Shown piece by piece: positions 7,951 to 15,323 of a DNA stretch of 39,833 nt (position 1 is its first letter; each line of letters opens with the position of its first letter). Location of the stretch: assembly GCA_964196195.1 (NCBI GenBank), contig CAXMSE010000105.1, positions 1 through 39,833 of the forward strand, written 5' to 3'. Below the pieces are notes generated by a model. That model saw nothing but the letters and a program-made list of their open reading frames with translations. It had not been told where the DNA came from and made no database searches. The stretch is from OFTM10 sp964196195 (GTDB lineage Bacteria > Actinomycetota > Acidimicrobiia > Acidimicrobiales > Aldehydirespiratoraceae). The translations under genes and the position numbers were made by a program.

Positions 7951-8364
7951 GGCGGCACGACCTCGCGGGTGGGCTGGGAGGCAGCCGATCCATCCAACAT
8001 TCCATCCGACATTTTCGCCGATACGGGCTATAACAGCCCATCACCCGCCGGACTCGATTCCGCGTCTTTCCAGCGCAGACAGCACTCGCCGACCATGTTT
8101 GGACCGTTATTGCCCCACTCATAATCGCCCGGTCCTGGCCTAGCTCTAGCTGCATACTGTTTCGGCGACGTTGGGTAGCCCGATATTGGCCTCGAGGTTG
8201 GGGGGCCGACTCGAGACTCAGTGAACCGGTTCCATGTCACGTTCATGTCACGCCAGCTCCGTGACAGGGCACTACGGAGAGCGACGGGCACCCTGGGGGC
8301 CGCTCAGAAACCGCTTGATTCCGGGCAACACGCGACACAGCGTGACCACAGATGGTGGGGTCTG
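7951..8364. other. non-coding part of the island between IS6 and the tRNA-Leu relic
   Basis: These 414 bases hold the second copy of the 30-base repeat (8117-8146), a small stem (GGGCT/AGCCC near 8026-8040) and no convincing gene. The ground just before a tRNA 3' half is where the attachment site and flanking DNA of an integrated element would lie, but no integrase frame is present. Confidence 0.5.
8117..8146 (+). repeat. 30-base direct repeat, right copy
   Basis: This copy matches 5536-5565 at 29 of 30 bases in the same orientation. It lies 166 bases beyond the IS6 right end and about 220 bases before the tRNA-Leu 3' half. Confidence 0.85.
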
Positions 8365-8424
8365 ATGGACTCAAAATCCGTTGCTGAAAACAGCGAGCGG
8401 GTTCAAGTCCCGCCCCGGGCACCA
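8365..8424 (+). tRNA. tRNA-Leu(CAA) 3' half, non-functional relic
   Basis: The anticodon stem ATGGA/TCCGT encloses loop CTCAAAA (anticodon CAA, 8372-8374). A class II variable arm follows (GCTG/CAGC around AAAA), then a perfect T arm (GCGGG, TTCAAGT, CCCGC) and acceptor strand CCCGGGC, A and encoded CCA (8422-8424). The required 5' strand GCCCGGG is absent at the right distance, and the D arm is weak (AGAT/GTCT at 8350-8353 and 8360-8363), so this is not a working gene. It looks like the half left at one end of an element integrated in a tRNA-Leu gene, the element lying to the left. Confidence 0.72.
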
Positions 8425-8713
8425 CCGCTGACCAGGGGCTACGTCTGCAGGAGTTGAGTGGCGCTCGTCGGCTTTCGGTATCGGTGTCCCGCTCGTGTCC
8501 CCCGGGTCCAGGGATATGCGGCTCAACTCAGTCTTTCGGGTCGCCCTCCGTAGGCGGGTGGTGGCCGGTGCACGGCGATCTCCCCCAATTTCTGTTCCGA
8601 TCTCGATCTCGAGTGGGTAGGGCTGGTGATGGTACGGCTGGCTATTGTGGATGGATGCAGATTGGTCGTCACGAGACTCCCCGCCCCACCTCGTCTCGAG
8701 GCGAGGTCTTCCG

Positions 8714-10213
8714 TTGAGCACAGAGGCCGGCACCGAACCCACCCCGGAGGTCGAGGAGTTCCTCCGACGGCCGGTGCACCCGATGTTCATCGGCGCCGCC
8801 ATGACCGAGTCCGGGTCGGGCAGTTCGATCGAGATCCAGAGCCCCTCCGACGGTCGCGCCCTCGGCACGATCGGATGCGCCGACGCCCACGACATCGATC
8901 GAGCCGTGAGCGCGGCGCGGTCGGCTTTCAACGGCCCATGGTCGAAGCTGACACCACCTGAACGCGAACGTCACCTGCGGCGAGTCGCCGACCTGATCGA
9001 GCGTGATGGGGCGGTTCTGGCCGAGATCGAATCGATCGATAACGGCAAGCCGATCGCCAAGACCCGTGCGATCGACGCGGGGGTCGCCGCTCGGCTGGCC
9101 TTCAACTTCGCGGGCTGGCCGACGAAGATCGGCGGAGAGACACCGTCGGTCTCTGCCCCGGGCTTCTTCACCTACACTCGCCGCGAGCCGCTCGGCGTAG
9201 TGGGGGCCATCATCCCTTGGAACTACCCGCTCATCCACACCGCCCAGAAGATCATGCCTGCGTTGGCGTGCGGGAACACCGTGATCCTGAAGCCTTCGGA
9301 GAAGGCGTCGTTGGTTACCTTGCGGATGGCCGAGTTGTTTGCCGAGGCCGACCTGCCGCCGGGCGTCGTGAACATCGTGACGGGCGGAGGAGAGACCGGA
9401 GCGGCGATGTCGGCTCATCCCGAGATCGACAAGCTGGCATTCACCGGCTCGGTCAGTGCCGGTCAGGCGGTCATGCGCTCGGCCGCCGAAACCACCAAGC
9501 GAGTGAGCCTCGAGCTGGGCAACAAGGGAGCGAACATTCTGTTCCCAGACGCCGACCTCGACATAGCGATCCCCCGGAGTTTTGGTGCCGCCTTCGGCAA
9601 CACCGGCCAGAGTTGCGTGGCCGGGTCGCGCCTGTTCGTGCACGTCGACATCGTGGATCGAGTCGTGAGCGAGCTGATCGGCATGGCGGCTGCCGCCGAT
9701 GTCGGGCATGCACTCAACCCGGGTACCACACTCGGCCCGATCATCGACCGAATCCAGATGGACTCGATTCTCAACCGGATCGACCACGGGGTGAGCGAGG
9801 GCGCAACCTTGCGCTGTGGCGGCGATCGACTCACCGACGGGCGACTCGCCGACGGTTTCTTCCTTGCCCCCACGATCTTCGATGGTGTCGATGACTCCAT
9901 GGGAATTGCCCGAGAGGAAATCTTCGGACCGGTGTTGACGGTTCATCCGTTCACCACCGAGGAGGAGGTGATCGAGCGAGCCAACAACACCCCCTACGGT
10001 CTCGCCTCCGCGGTGTGGACCGAGTCCGCCGCCCGCGCCCACCGCATGGCCGCCGCCCTCGACACCGGGGTCGTGTGGGTCAACACCTTCGACATGTTCG
10101 ATCCGGCCATGCCCTTCGGCGGGCACAAGCGCAGCGGATTCGGCCGCGACAACGGGCGCGACGTCATCGACATGTACACCGAATCGAAATCAGTCTGGGT
10201 GGCAACCACATGA
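8714..10213 (+). CDS. NAD(P)-dependent aldehyde dehydrogenase
   Basis: This 499-residue enzyme of the ALDH superfamily oxidises an aldehyde to the acid. Visible landmarks are the PWNYPL segment, ILKPSEKAS, the FTGSV cofactor loop, the general base E267 in LELGNKGANI and the nucleophile C301 in GQSCVAGSR, plus EEIFGPV and the C-terminal PFGGHKRSGFGR. Length and motif positions match the family. TTG 8714 is chosen because it follows GAGGCGAGG and gives normal length; ATG 8645 would add 23 residues of poor composition. Its TGA overlaps the ATG of an iron-type alcohol dehydrogenase stub at 10210, so the pair once formed an alcohol/aldehyde operon. The substrate is not deducible. Confidence 0.9.
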   Translation: MSTEAGTEPTPEVEEFLRRPVHPMFIGAAMTESGSGSSIEIQSPSDGRALGTIGCADAHDIDRAVSAARSAFNGPWSKLTPPERERHLRRVADLIERDGAVLAEIESIDNGKPIAKTRAIDAGVAARLAFNFAGWPTKIGGETPSVSAPGFFTYTRREPLGVVGAIIPWNYPLIHTAQKIMPALACGNTVILKPSEKASLVTLRMAELFAEADLPPGVVNIVTGGGETGAAMSAHPEIDKLAFTGSVSAGQAVMRSAAETTKRVSLELGNKGANILFPDADLDIAIPRSFGAAFGNTGQSCVAGSRLFVHVDIVDRVVSELIGMAAAADVGHALNPGTTLGPIIDRIQMDSILNRIDHGVSEGATLRCGGDRLTDGRLADGFFLAPTIFDGVDDSMGIAREEIFGPVLTVHPFTTEEEVIERANNTPYGLASAVWTESAARAHRMAAALDTGVVWVNTFDMFDPAMPFGGHKRSGFGRDNGRDVIDMYTESKSVWVATT

Positions 10214-10345
10214 TCGACGCCTTCTCGTTCGAGATGCCGACTGGTCTCGTGTGCGGTGTGCCGTCACCGAGGCGGTTCCCGTCGAGGTGGCAGGCTTCGA
10301 CGCCAACCAGGTGCTCCTCGTGACCGATCCGCGTATCGCCGCCAG
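10210..10345 (+). pseudogene. iron-type alcohol dehydrogenase, 5' stub
   Basis: Beginning at an ATG that overlaps the ALDH stop (ATGA), the frame reads MIDAFSFEMPTGLVCGV, the usual N-terminus of class III Fe-ADHs. After about 17 codons the homology shifts frame and resumes as VEVAGFDANQVLLVTDPRIA, the next conserved piece, then stops at about 10345. The remaining 340 or so residues, including the metal-binding region, are missing. The gene is dead by frameshift and 3' loss. The identification rests on these two segments and on the operon position behind an ALDH. Confidence 0.7.
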
Positions 10346-10787
10346 CGGCTGGGATGTGGATGAAGAACAGTACGTAGTAGCGGCGGAGCGCTGATCCCAT
10401 TGCCGCGAGCAGGGTCCGATCGTCGTCGTTGATCGCGGGAACTCGGACGACTCTCAGGGGGAAGCGGAGTGGTGAGGGTGAATGATTGAAACCGGCGGAT
10501 CTGGGCCACATACTGAAGGCAGCGAAATCGGAGGAGGCCTCTGAGGATAGGTGCCAGGACCCACAGTGATGGTGCGACCCCCAATCATGAGGGGCGGGGG
10601 AGTCCGGTCCAAGAGCCGTCGAGGCGCGCCCTGTATTGGTGGCATGTCCCTGAGAAGCCAGGGGTCGGCCAGGAGATGCTCATCTTTGCTGGCGCGTGGC
10701 TCTTGATGCTCTTCGCACTGCCCGTTGTCATAAGTGTGATCGTCGCCGTGGTCGGCTGACTCGCATGACTCACCGTCGGCCGGTTGC
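10346..10787. other. non-coding debris between two broken genes
   Basis: These 442 bases carry no gene I can support. One 27-codon plus-strand frame at 10676-10759 (MLIFAGAWLLMLFALPVVIS) would make a single hydrophobic helix, and its upstream frame stays open (LYWWHVPEKPGVGQ), so it may be the end of a lost membrane protein gene. A minus-strand segment near 10380-10500 (RVVRVPAINDDDRTLLAAMG) is protein-like but unrecognised. Confidence 0.4.
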
Positions 10788-11147
10788 CTAGACCTTCGTC
10801 GCCAGCACCGACCACATGACCCGAAGTCGCTCACGTCCTTCGGCCAACCGTAAGCGCCCGTCGTCACCGAGTTGATTGACGGGCCCGGCCGGCCATTCGA
10901 GTGAGTCGTACTCCTCGACCTGATCGATACGCAAGCCGGCGTCGATGAGCGCTTGGAGCACTTCGGCCATTCCGTGGTTCCAGTCGTAGACGACGTCGAA
11001 GGTCTCGGCCAGGACCGATCGAGCGTCGTACAACTCCGAGACAACGAACCGGCCAGGGGTCCCACACTCGCTACTGAACCGTTTGGCTGCCTTGATCGAC
11101 TTCGTTGAGAAGTCGACCCCAGTGATCTCGGCTCCGAGACGAGCCAA
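10788..11147 (-). pseudogene. class I SAM methyltransferase, truncated and internally deleted
   Basis: The 119-codon frame starts inside the Rossmann fold (RLGAEITGVDFSTKSI, the motif I/II region) and runs to FDVVY at about residue 54. It jumps without frameshift to NHGMAEVLQALIDAGLRID and ends with the C-terminal part of the same family (EWPAGP, GRERLRVMWSVLATKV). About 100 central residues, including the motif normally following FDVVY, are absent, and the N-terminal glycine-rich loop is cut off at about 11147, where an opposite-strand hydrolase gene takes over. The relic can hardly be active. Confidence 0.75.
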
Positions 11148-11166
11148 GGCGACCGATCTGGTCTAC

Positions 11167-12021
11167 ATGACGATCAACGGTTCCGAACTGTTGATGGACG
11201 TCTACACGCCCGACGGCGAGGGGCCGTGGCCTGTCGTGGTGGCGCTCCACGGCGTCGACTCGAACGCGAAGAACGGACAGGACACCGTCAGTGTGGCCCA
11301 GGCTGCGGCCGCAGAGGGAATGGTGGTATTCGCACCTTCATGGATCGATTGGAACCCACCTGGCCCATTCCCCATCACACTCGACGTCTTCGAAGGGTGG
11401 AAGAGCACTGCGAACTGTGCGGTTGCCGTCGCCCAGCAGAGCGCCGGTGAATATGGCGGAGGTCCAGCCAACACGGTGGTGTACGGGTTTTCTGCCGGCG
11501 CAGGAATAGCGCTGGCGGCAGCGGTGGAACCGACCCCAGATCCGATTCCGGGGTGTGAAGCCGATTCACCACCCGAGCCCTTGGCCGGCGCTGTGCTCGG
11601 TGACGGTGAGTACTGGTTGCACTCACAGAACTTCGACCTCGCCTTCGCAAGCGACGTCGAAGCAATGCGAGCCCAACTCGAGCCACTGATAGACGCGACG
11701 CACTGGCCTGCAGGCCTGGATACCAAATTCTTCCTCTGGGTCGCCGAGAGCGGCACGAGTCCCAGAGGGATCGATGACCCCTCGGATGAGTCTGGATGGC
11801 TCGCTCAGCGCGACTCCGATGGATCGATCCAACGCGATCTCGAACGACTCGATCAACTCGAAGACGGGGTTGTGACCTACGTCGATGCCGGCGAACTCCT
11901 AGCACTGCGACTCTCCGAGGCCGGAATCGATGCGACGCTGGATGAGTATCCGGGTGGCCACACGGTTTCGGAGAAGGTGCCCGAATTGATCGCCTTACTT
12001 AGCGCCGCAGTCGCCCAGTAG
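11167..12021 (+). CDS. alpha/beta hydrolase lacking its normal 5' end
   Basis: At 284 residues from ATG 11167, this protein has the hydrolase strand order: VVVALHGVDSNAKNG (oxyanion loop), nucleophile elbow YGFSAGAG and a late GGHTV with the candidate catalytic histidine. It resembles dienelactone hydrolase or lipid/carbohydrate esterase relatives, which usually begin with a signal peptide. Here the homologous part starts abruptly at about 11150, and the frame upstream to ATG 11083 is the antisense of the methyltransferase relic. It has therefore lost its start, signal sequence and promoter; no ribosome site precedes 11167. It may be a pseudogene despite its intact core. Confidence 0.65.
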   Translation: MTINGSELLMDVYTPDGEGPWPVVVALHGVDSNAKNGQDTVSVAQAAAAEGMVVFAPSWIDWNPPGPFPITLDVFEGWKSTANCAVAVAQQSAGEYGGGPANTVVYGFSAGAGIALAAAVEPTPDPIPGCEADSPPEPLAGAVLGDGEYWLHSQNFDLAFASDVEAMRAQLEPLIDATHWPAGLDTKFFLWVAESGTSPRGIDDPSDESGWLAQRDSDGSIQRDLERLDQLEDGVVTYVDAGELLALRLSEAGIDATLDEYPGGHTVSEKVPELIALLSAAVAQ

Positions 12022-12031
12022 ACGCACCCAA

Positions 12032-13006
12032 CTAGGGAGAGGCGTCGTCAACGTCGGGGCCGTGGTCGACGATGGTGGCCTGAAACTTCTGCATCAGCCA
12101 GGGCCCTGCCTTCACCGGCCCATAGCGCGCCGGTTCGCCCACGCCCACACAGGTGGGCAGGGTTTCGATGGCTGCATCCCAGTTGGCCATGTGGAAGAAC
12201 GCCATGGAATGACGGGGCGCAGGGTCGGTGATCGTCACCCGGTGGATCGTCGATCTCCAGCGATCGTTGGTCCAGCGGGCAATGGAGTCGCCGAGGTTGA
12301 CCACGAGGCTGTCCGGGCGAGGAGCCACCGGGAGCCACGTTCCGCCGGGGGCTTGGATCTCGAGTCCTGCCACGTCGTCGGTGCGAAGAATCGTGAACGT
12401 GCCGTAGTCGGTGTGGGCCCCAGCTCGGAGGGCTCCAGGAGCGGGTGCGGTATCGAGCCGGGGGTAGTGGATGGCCCGCATCGACGTGATGGGGCGGTCG
12501 ATGAGCAGATCGAAATGATCGGTGGGCATTCCGAGCGCAAGCGCCGTCGCTTCCATCAGCCGGGCTGCCACACCGGACAGTTCGCGAAAGTATCGTCGCC
12601 ACGCCCCCTCGATCCCCGCGGGCACGTCGGGCCAGAGGCTGGGTGACTGCACCCATGCTTCATCTGCATCCGGGCCTGGGGTCCTTCCGCCGGTGTCAGG
12701 CCCCACCGAAAACGACTCCTTGAGGTCGGGCTCACCCACCTGTCCCAAGGATGCTCCAAGAGTTTCGAAGCGAAACGGCGAGTATCCGTATGGATATCCC
12801 GGCTCGGGAAACTCGACCGAGCGCTTGGCCGCTTCGGAGGACGCGAAGAATTCGGCGGCCAGGTCCCAGGCCTCGGCGGCCACGTCCTCAGAGACGCAGG
12901 TCAGCGGAATCCGAAAGAAACCTGCCTCGCGACAGATTCGATCGAGCCGGGCCGCCTGCGACTCGATCGAAGCCTCGAGGTCGATCATGTCGAGATCAAG
13001 ATCCAT
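12032..13006 (-). CDS. 2-oxoglutarate/Fe(II)-dependent dioxygenase, isopenicillin N synthase-like
   Basis: This 324-residue enzyme combines an N-terminal DIOX_N-type domain (DLEASIESQAARLDRICREA) with a double-stranded beta-helix core. Iron ligands are H198 and D200 (GAHTDYGTFTIL) and H255 (IHRVTI); R265-H-S267 is the RxS motif that binds the 2-oxoglutarate carboxylate. The family includes gibberellin- and antibiotic-type oxidases and nucleobase or amino acid oxygenases; the substrate here is unknown. ATG 13006 follows a G-rich site and avoids an 18-residue extension reaching into the divergent gene. The F420-type oxidoreductase starts 41 bases away on the other strand, so both promoters share that short gap. 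Confidence 0.88.
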   Translation of the reverse strand: MDLDLDMIDLEASIESQAARLDRICREAGFFRIPLTCVSEDVAAEAWDLAAEFFASSEAAKRSVEFPEPGYPYGYSPFRFETLGASLGQVGEPDLKESFSVGPDTGGRTPGPDADEAWVQSPSLWPDVPAGIEGAWRRYFRELSGVAARLMEATALALGMPTDHFDLLIDRPITSMRAIHYPRLDTAPAPGALRAGAHTDYGTFTILRTDDVAGLEIQAPGGTWLPVAPRPDSLVVNLGDSIARWTNDRWRSTIHRVTITDPAPRHSMAFFHMANWDAAIETLPTCVGVGEPARYGPVKAGPWLMQKFQATIVDHGPDVDDASP

Positions 13007-13047
13007 CCCTTGAACCCCCTCGTATCCGAGAAGGGTACGTTTGGCGA

Positions 13048-13974
13048 GTGCGATTTTCATACTGGGCCGGTACCGGCCAGACGTGGCAGGAACTGCTCGA
13101 CGGGGCGAGGCATGCCGAGACCACAGGTTGGGAAGGTCTCTGGGTGCCCGATCATTTCATGCCGCCCGAGGGTGGCTACGGGCCAGAGGATGCCCCCGAC
13201 CCCAGCGCCGAGATGGGGCCGATCCTCGAGGCGTGGACCGTCCTCGCGAGCCTCGCGGCCGCGGTTCCGCGGGTGCGCCTCGGGGCCATGGTGAGCGGCA
13301 ACACCTACCGACATCCGGCGCTGCTGGCCAACATGGCCGCCACCGTCGACCACATCTCGGGTGGTCGCCTGGTGGTCGGGCTCGGGGCGGGCTGGCAGGA
13401 GAATGAGCATCATCGCTACGGCTTGGAGCTGGGTTCGACCGAAGAACGATCGGATCGGCTCGAAGAGGCCTGCGAGGTTCTTCGGATGCTGTTCTCCCAG
13501 GACCGCACCACGTTCGACGGTCACTACTACCAACTCGACGATGCCCCGATGGAGCCGAAGCCACTCCAGCAACCATTGCCGTTGATGATCGGCGGTGGCG
13601 GCGAGCGACGCACACTCCGCACAGTGGCGCGCTTCGCCGACGAGTGGAATGTATGGGGCCGCCCTCAAGACCTGACCCAGAAGATCGCAGTGCTCGAAGG
13701 ACACTGCCGCGACGTGGGTCGTGATGTATCCGAAATCCAGAAATCAGCGGTCGGCCTGATGATCATCACCGAAACCGAGGCGGAGAGCGCCGAGATCCGT
13801 GCTGGTCTCGGAAATCGAGGCGGTCTGGTCGGGACCCCCGGCCAGCTGAGGTCGGTGGTCGCTGAATACGGTGCAGCGGGAGTCGATGAGATCATCGTGC
13901 CCGACTTCACAATGGCCGTCGACGAGCGAGACAGCATTCTCGACCGCTTTCGCCGCGAGGTGATCGAGGCCTGA
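13048..13974 (+). CDS. LLM-class F420-dependent oxidoreductase
   Basis: The enzyme of 308 residues belongs to the luciferase-like monooxygenase fold (TIM barrel). It starts with VRFSYWAGTGQTWQELLDGA, has the family strand GWEGLWVPDHF, the VRLGAMVSGNTYRHPALLA segment, SGGRLVVGLGAGW and PLMIGGGGERRTLR, and ends with AAGVDEIIVPDF. This pattern fits the actinobacterial F420 subfamily rather than FMN alkane monooxygenases; substrate unknown. GTG 13048 is preferred because the barrel starts at once; GAGAAGGG lies 13 bases upstream. It is divergent from the 2-oxoglutarate oxygenase and 66 bases before a SRPBCC gene. Confidence 0.88.
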   Translation: MRFSYWAGTGQTWQELLDGARHAETTGWEGLWVPDHFMPPEGGYGPEDAPDPSAEMGPILEAWTVLASLAAAVPRVRLGAMVSGNTYRHPALLANMAATVDHISGGRLVVGLGAGWQENEHHRYGLELGSTEERSDRLEEACEVLRMLFSQDRTTFDGHYYQLDDAPMEPKPLQQPLPLMIGGGGERRTLRTVARFADEWNVWGRPQDLTQKIAVLEGHCRDVGRDVSEIQKSAVGLMIITETEAESAEIRAGLGNRGGLVGTPGQLRSVVAEYGAAGVDEIIVPDFTMAVDERDSILDRFRREVIEA

Positions 13975-14040
13975 CCGGACCTCCTCGTATGTCTCCCGCC
14001 GGTTGCCTAACCTCTGTTTCTCTCCGACCCTGAGGACCCC

Positions 14041-14481
14041 ATGGCCGATCAACAGGTTTCCGTCTCGAGAGTCATCCCTCATCCGCCCGAAGCGATCTTC
14101 GACCTGTTGGCCAGCCCGGCCGGACACGTCCGTATGGACGGATCCGGCTCCGTCAGATCGGTGGCGAAGGGCCCCGACCGACTCGTGCTGGGATCGAAGT
14201 TCAAGATGAAGATGCGCCTGGGTGTGCCTTACACGATCGCCAGCGTGGTGAAGGAATTCGAGGAGAACAAGCTGATCGCGTGGGCGCACTACGGCAAGCA
14301 CCGGTGGCGTTTCGAGCTGCAACCGGTCGAGGGCGGCACCGAAGTCACCGAGACATTCGACTACTCCACCGCCCTGTGGCCCCGAGGAATCGAGCTACTC
14401 CGGTATCACGAAAGTCATCCGGCCAACATGGAAGCCACCCTCGCCCGCATCGAGGAACTACTCGACTCCGACGCCGCCTGA
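14041..14481 (+). CDS. SRPBCC (polyketide cyclase/START-like) family protein
   Basis: The 146-residue single-domain protein begins MADQQVSVSRVIPHPPEAIF, the usual first strand and helix of the helix-grip fold. It continues with GSKFKMKMRLGVPYTI, IAWAHYGKHRWRFELQPVEG and TEVTETFDYS, and closes with a long C-terminal helix (MEATLARIEELL). The fold forms a pocket for hydrophobic ligands. Actinobacterial members of this length are common and mostly of unknown function. It lies downstream of the F420-type enzyme on the same strand and may be co-transcribed; GAGGA lies shortly before the ATG. Confidence 0.85.
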   Translation: MADQQVSVSRVIPHPPEAIFDLLASPAGHVRMDGSGSVRSVAKGPDRLVLGSKFKMKMRLGVPYTIASVVKEFEENKLIAWAHYGKHRWRFELQPVEGGTEVTETFDYSTALWPRGIELLRYHESHPANMEATLARIEELLDSDAA

Positions 14482-14489
14482 TGGTGCAT

Positions 14490-15005
14490 TCAGTCGAAAC
14501 CGGGTGAATCCACCCTGCGTTCCTCGGCGAAGTTCTGAATTCGTTCCACGTCGGCGTCGTTGCAGGTGAGCTTCCAGGTCCACGCCGTCGCCACGATCGG
14601 GGTAGGGAGCTCAGCAACGGCGGGCGCCACCACCACTATGTCGTCGGCGATCGCGTTGAGCGCATCGATGTCGACCGTAGAAGCGCGTGCGTCGTACTGC
14701 ACCACCACGCCTGCTCCCTCGAGAATCCGCACTTGAACAGGCGCCGGCAGCGGAGAATCGAACACGCCAGCCGGGCTCGCCCCCGAAGCATGCGGACCCG
14801 AAGTGGGCGGATCGGTCAGATAGACGAGGCCTTCGTCGGACAACACATGCAAGCCACTCTGCTGGTCTTCGGCCTCGCGAAGCTCGACGCACGCAGCGGA
14901 ACTGGATCCACCACCGCAGGCGATTGCCAGCTGGCTGAGCACGATCACAACAAGGCAGACACGGCGCACCGAGCCATAGTGCCCGAATCGAACCTGTATC
15001 GACAC
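14490..15005 (-). CDS. DUF3105-like lipoprotein
   Basis: This 171-residue predicted lipoprotein has an N-terminal hydrophobic segment ending in the lipobox LAIA-C (about residue 30), followed by a GGGSSS linker. The YLTDPPTSGPHAS segment is typical of DUF3105 proteins, a small actinobacterial cell-surface family of unknown function. DUF3105 members often carry conserved histidines; only the one in GPHAS is clear here. GTG 15005 and GTG 14969 are both possible starts; the second gives a compact signal peptide. It faces the coiled-coil gene across a 27-base gap. Confidence 0.72.
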   Translation of the reverse strand: MSIQVRFGHYGSVRRVCLVVIVLSQLAIACGGGSSSAACVELREAEDQQSGLHVLSDEGLVYLTDPPTSGPHASGASPAGVFDSPLPAPVQVRILEGAGVVVQYDARASTVDIDALNAIADDIVVVAPAVAELPTPIVATAWTWKLTCNDADVERIQNFAEERRVDSPGFD

Positions 15006-15032
15006 CCCGAATCCACGGCCTAGGCTGCCGAG

Positions 15033-15323
15033 GTGTCCCGTGCCCAGATCGAGCGCAAGCTACGCAATGTGAGCGAGCAGCTCCGCTCCTTGCACGACGA
15101 CCTGGCGGTCACCGAGGAACAGCTGATCCAATTTGCCGATGAAGCCGATGATGCCAGGCTCCGTGCTCTCGTCTCGGAGACCCCGTTGGCCGAAAAAGAG
15201 CATCGGAAGGCCAGCCGCCACGCCGAGCGGCTCCGTACGCATCGCGACCGGCTTGCCACGCGGATAGCGGCTCTCGACGACGAACAGGACGCACTGCTCG
15301 ATCGTCTGTCCGCCTCGTCGTGA
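15033..15323 (+). CDS. small coiled-coil protein, unknown function
   Basis: The 96-residue protein is predicted to be almost entirely helical and charged (KLRNVSEQLRSLHDDL, AEKEHRKASRHAERLR, IAALDDEQDALLDRL), forming two antiparallel coiled-coil helices. No motif is recognised. It starts at GTG 15033, and its stop overlaps the GTG of the ANTAR regulator (GTGA), so the two are translationally coupled and probably work together. Confidence 0.78.
   Translation: MSRAQIERKLRNVSEQLRSLHDDLAVTEEQLIQFADEADDARLRALVSETPLAEKEHRKASRHAERLRTHRDRLATRIAALDDEQDALLDRLSASS

Noticed and set aside
7904..8155. An extended N-terminus for the IS6 transposase
   Set aside because: The added 84 residues cross the element's inverted repeat and one copy of the 30-base repeat, and the normal family length is reached from GTG 7903.
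8319..8424. A full tRNA-Leu with TTCCGGG (8319-8325) as acceptor strand
   Set aside because: The total length would be 103 bases, with about 39 bases in place of the D arm region, and the terminal pair fails; the match looks accidental.
8669..10126. A 485-codon minus-strand frame opposite the ALDH gene
   Set aside because: It is a shadow of the aldehyde dehydrogenase coding strand; composition is His/Arg/Gly-rich with no motif.
10164..10511. A 115-codon minus-strand frame
   Set aside because: It is partly the antisense of the ALDH end and the alcohol dehydrogenase stub, with no family match or ribosome site.
10676..10759. A 27-codon hydrophobic plus-strand frame as a small membrane protein
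   Set aside because: There is no spaced ribosome site, and it lies among gene relics; probably the tail of a lost gene.
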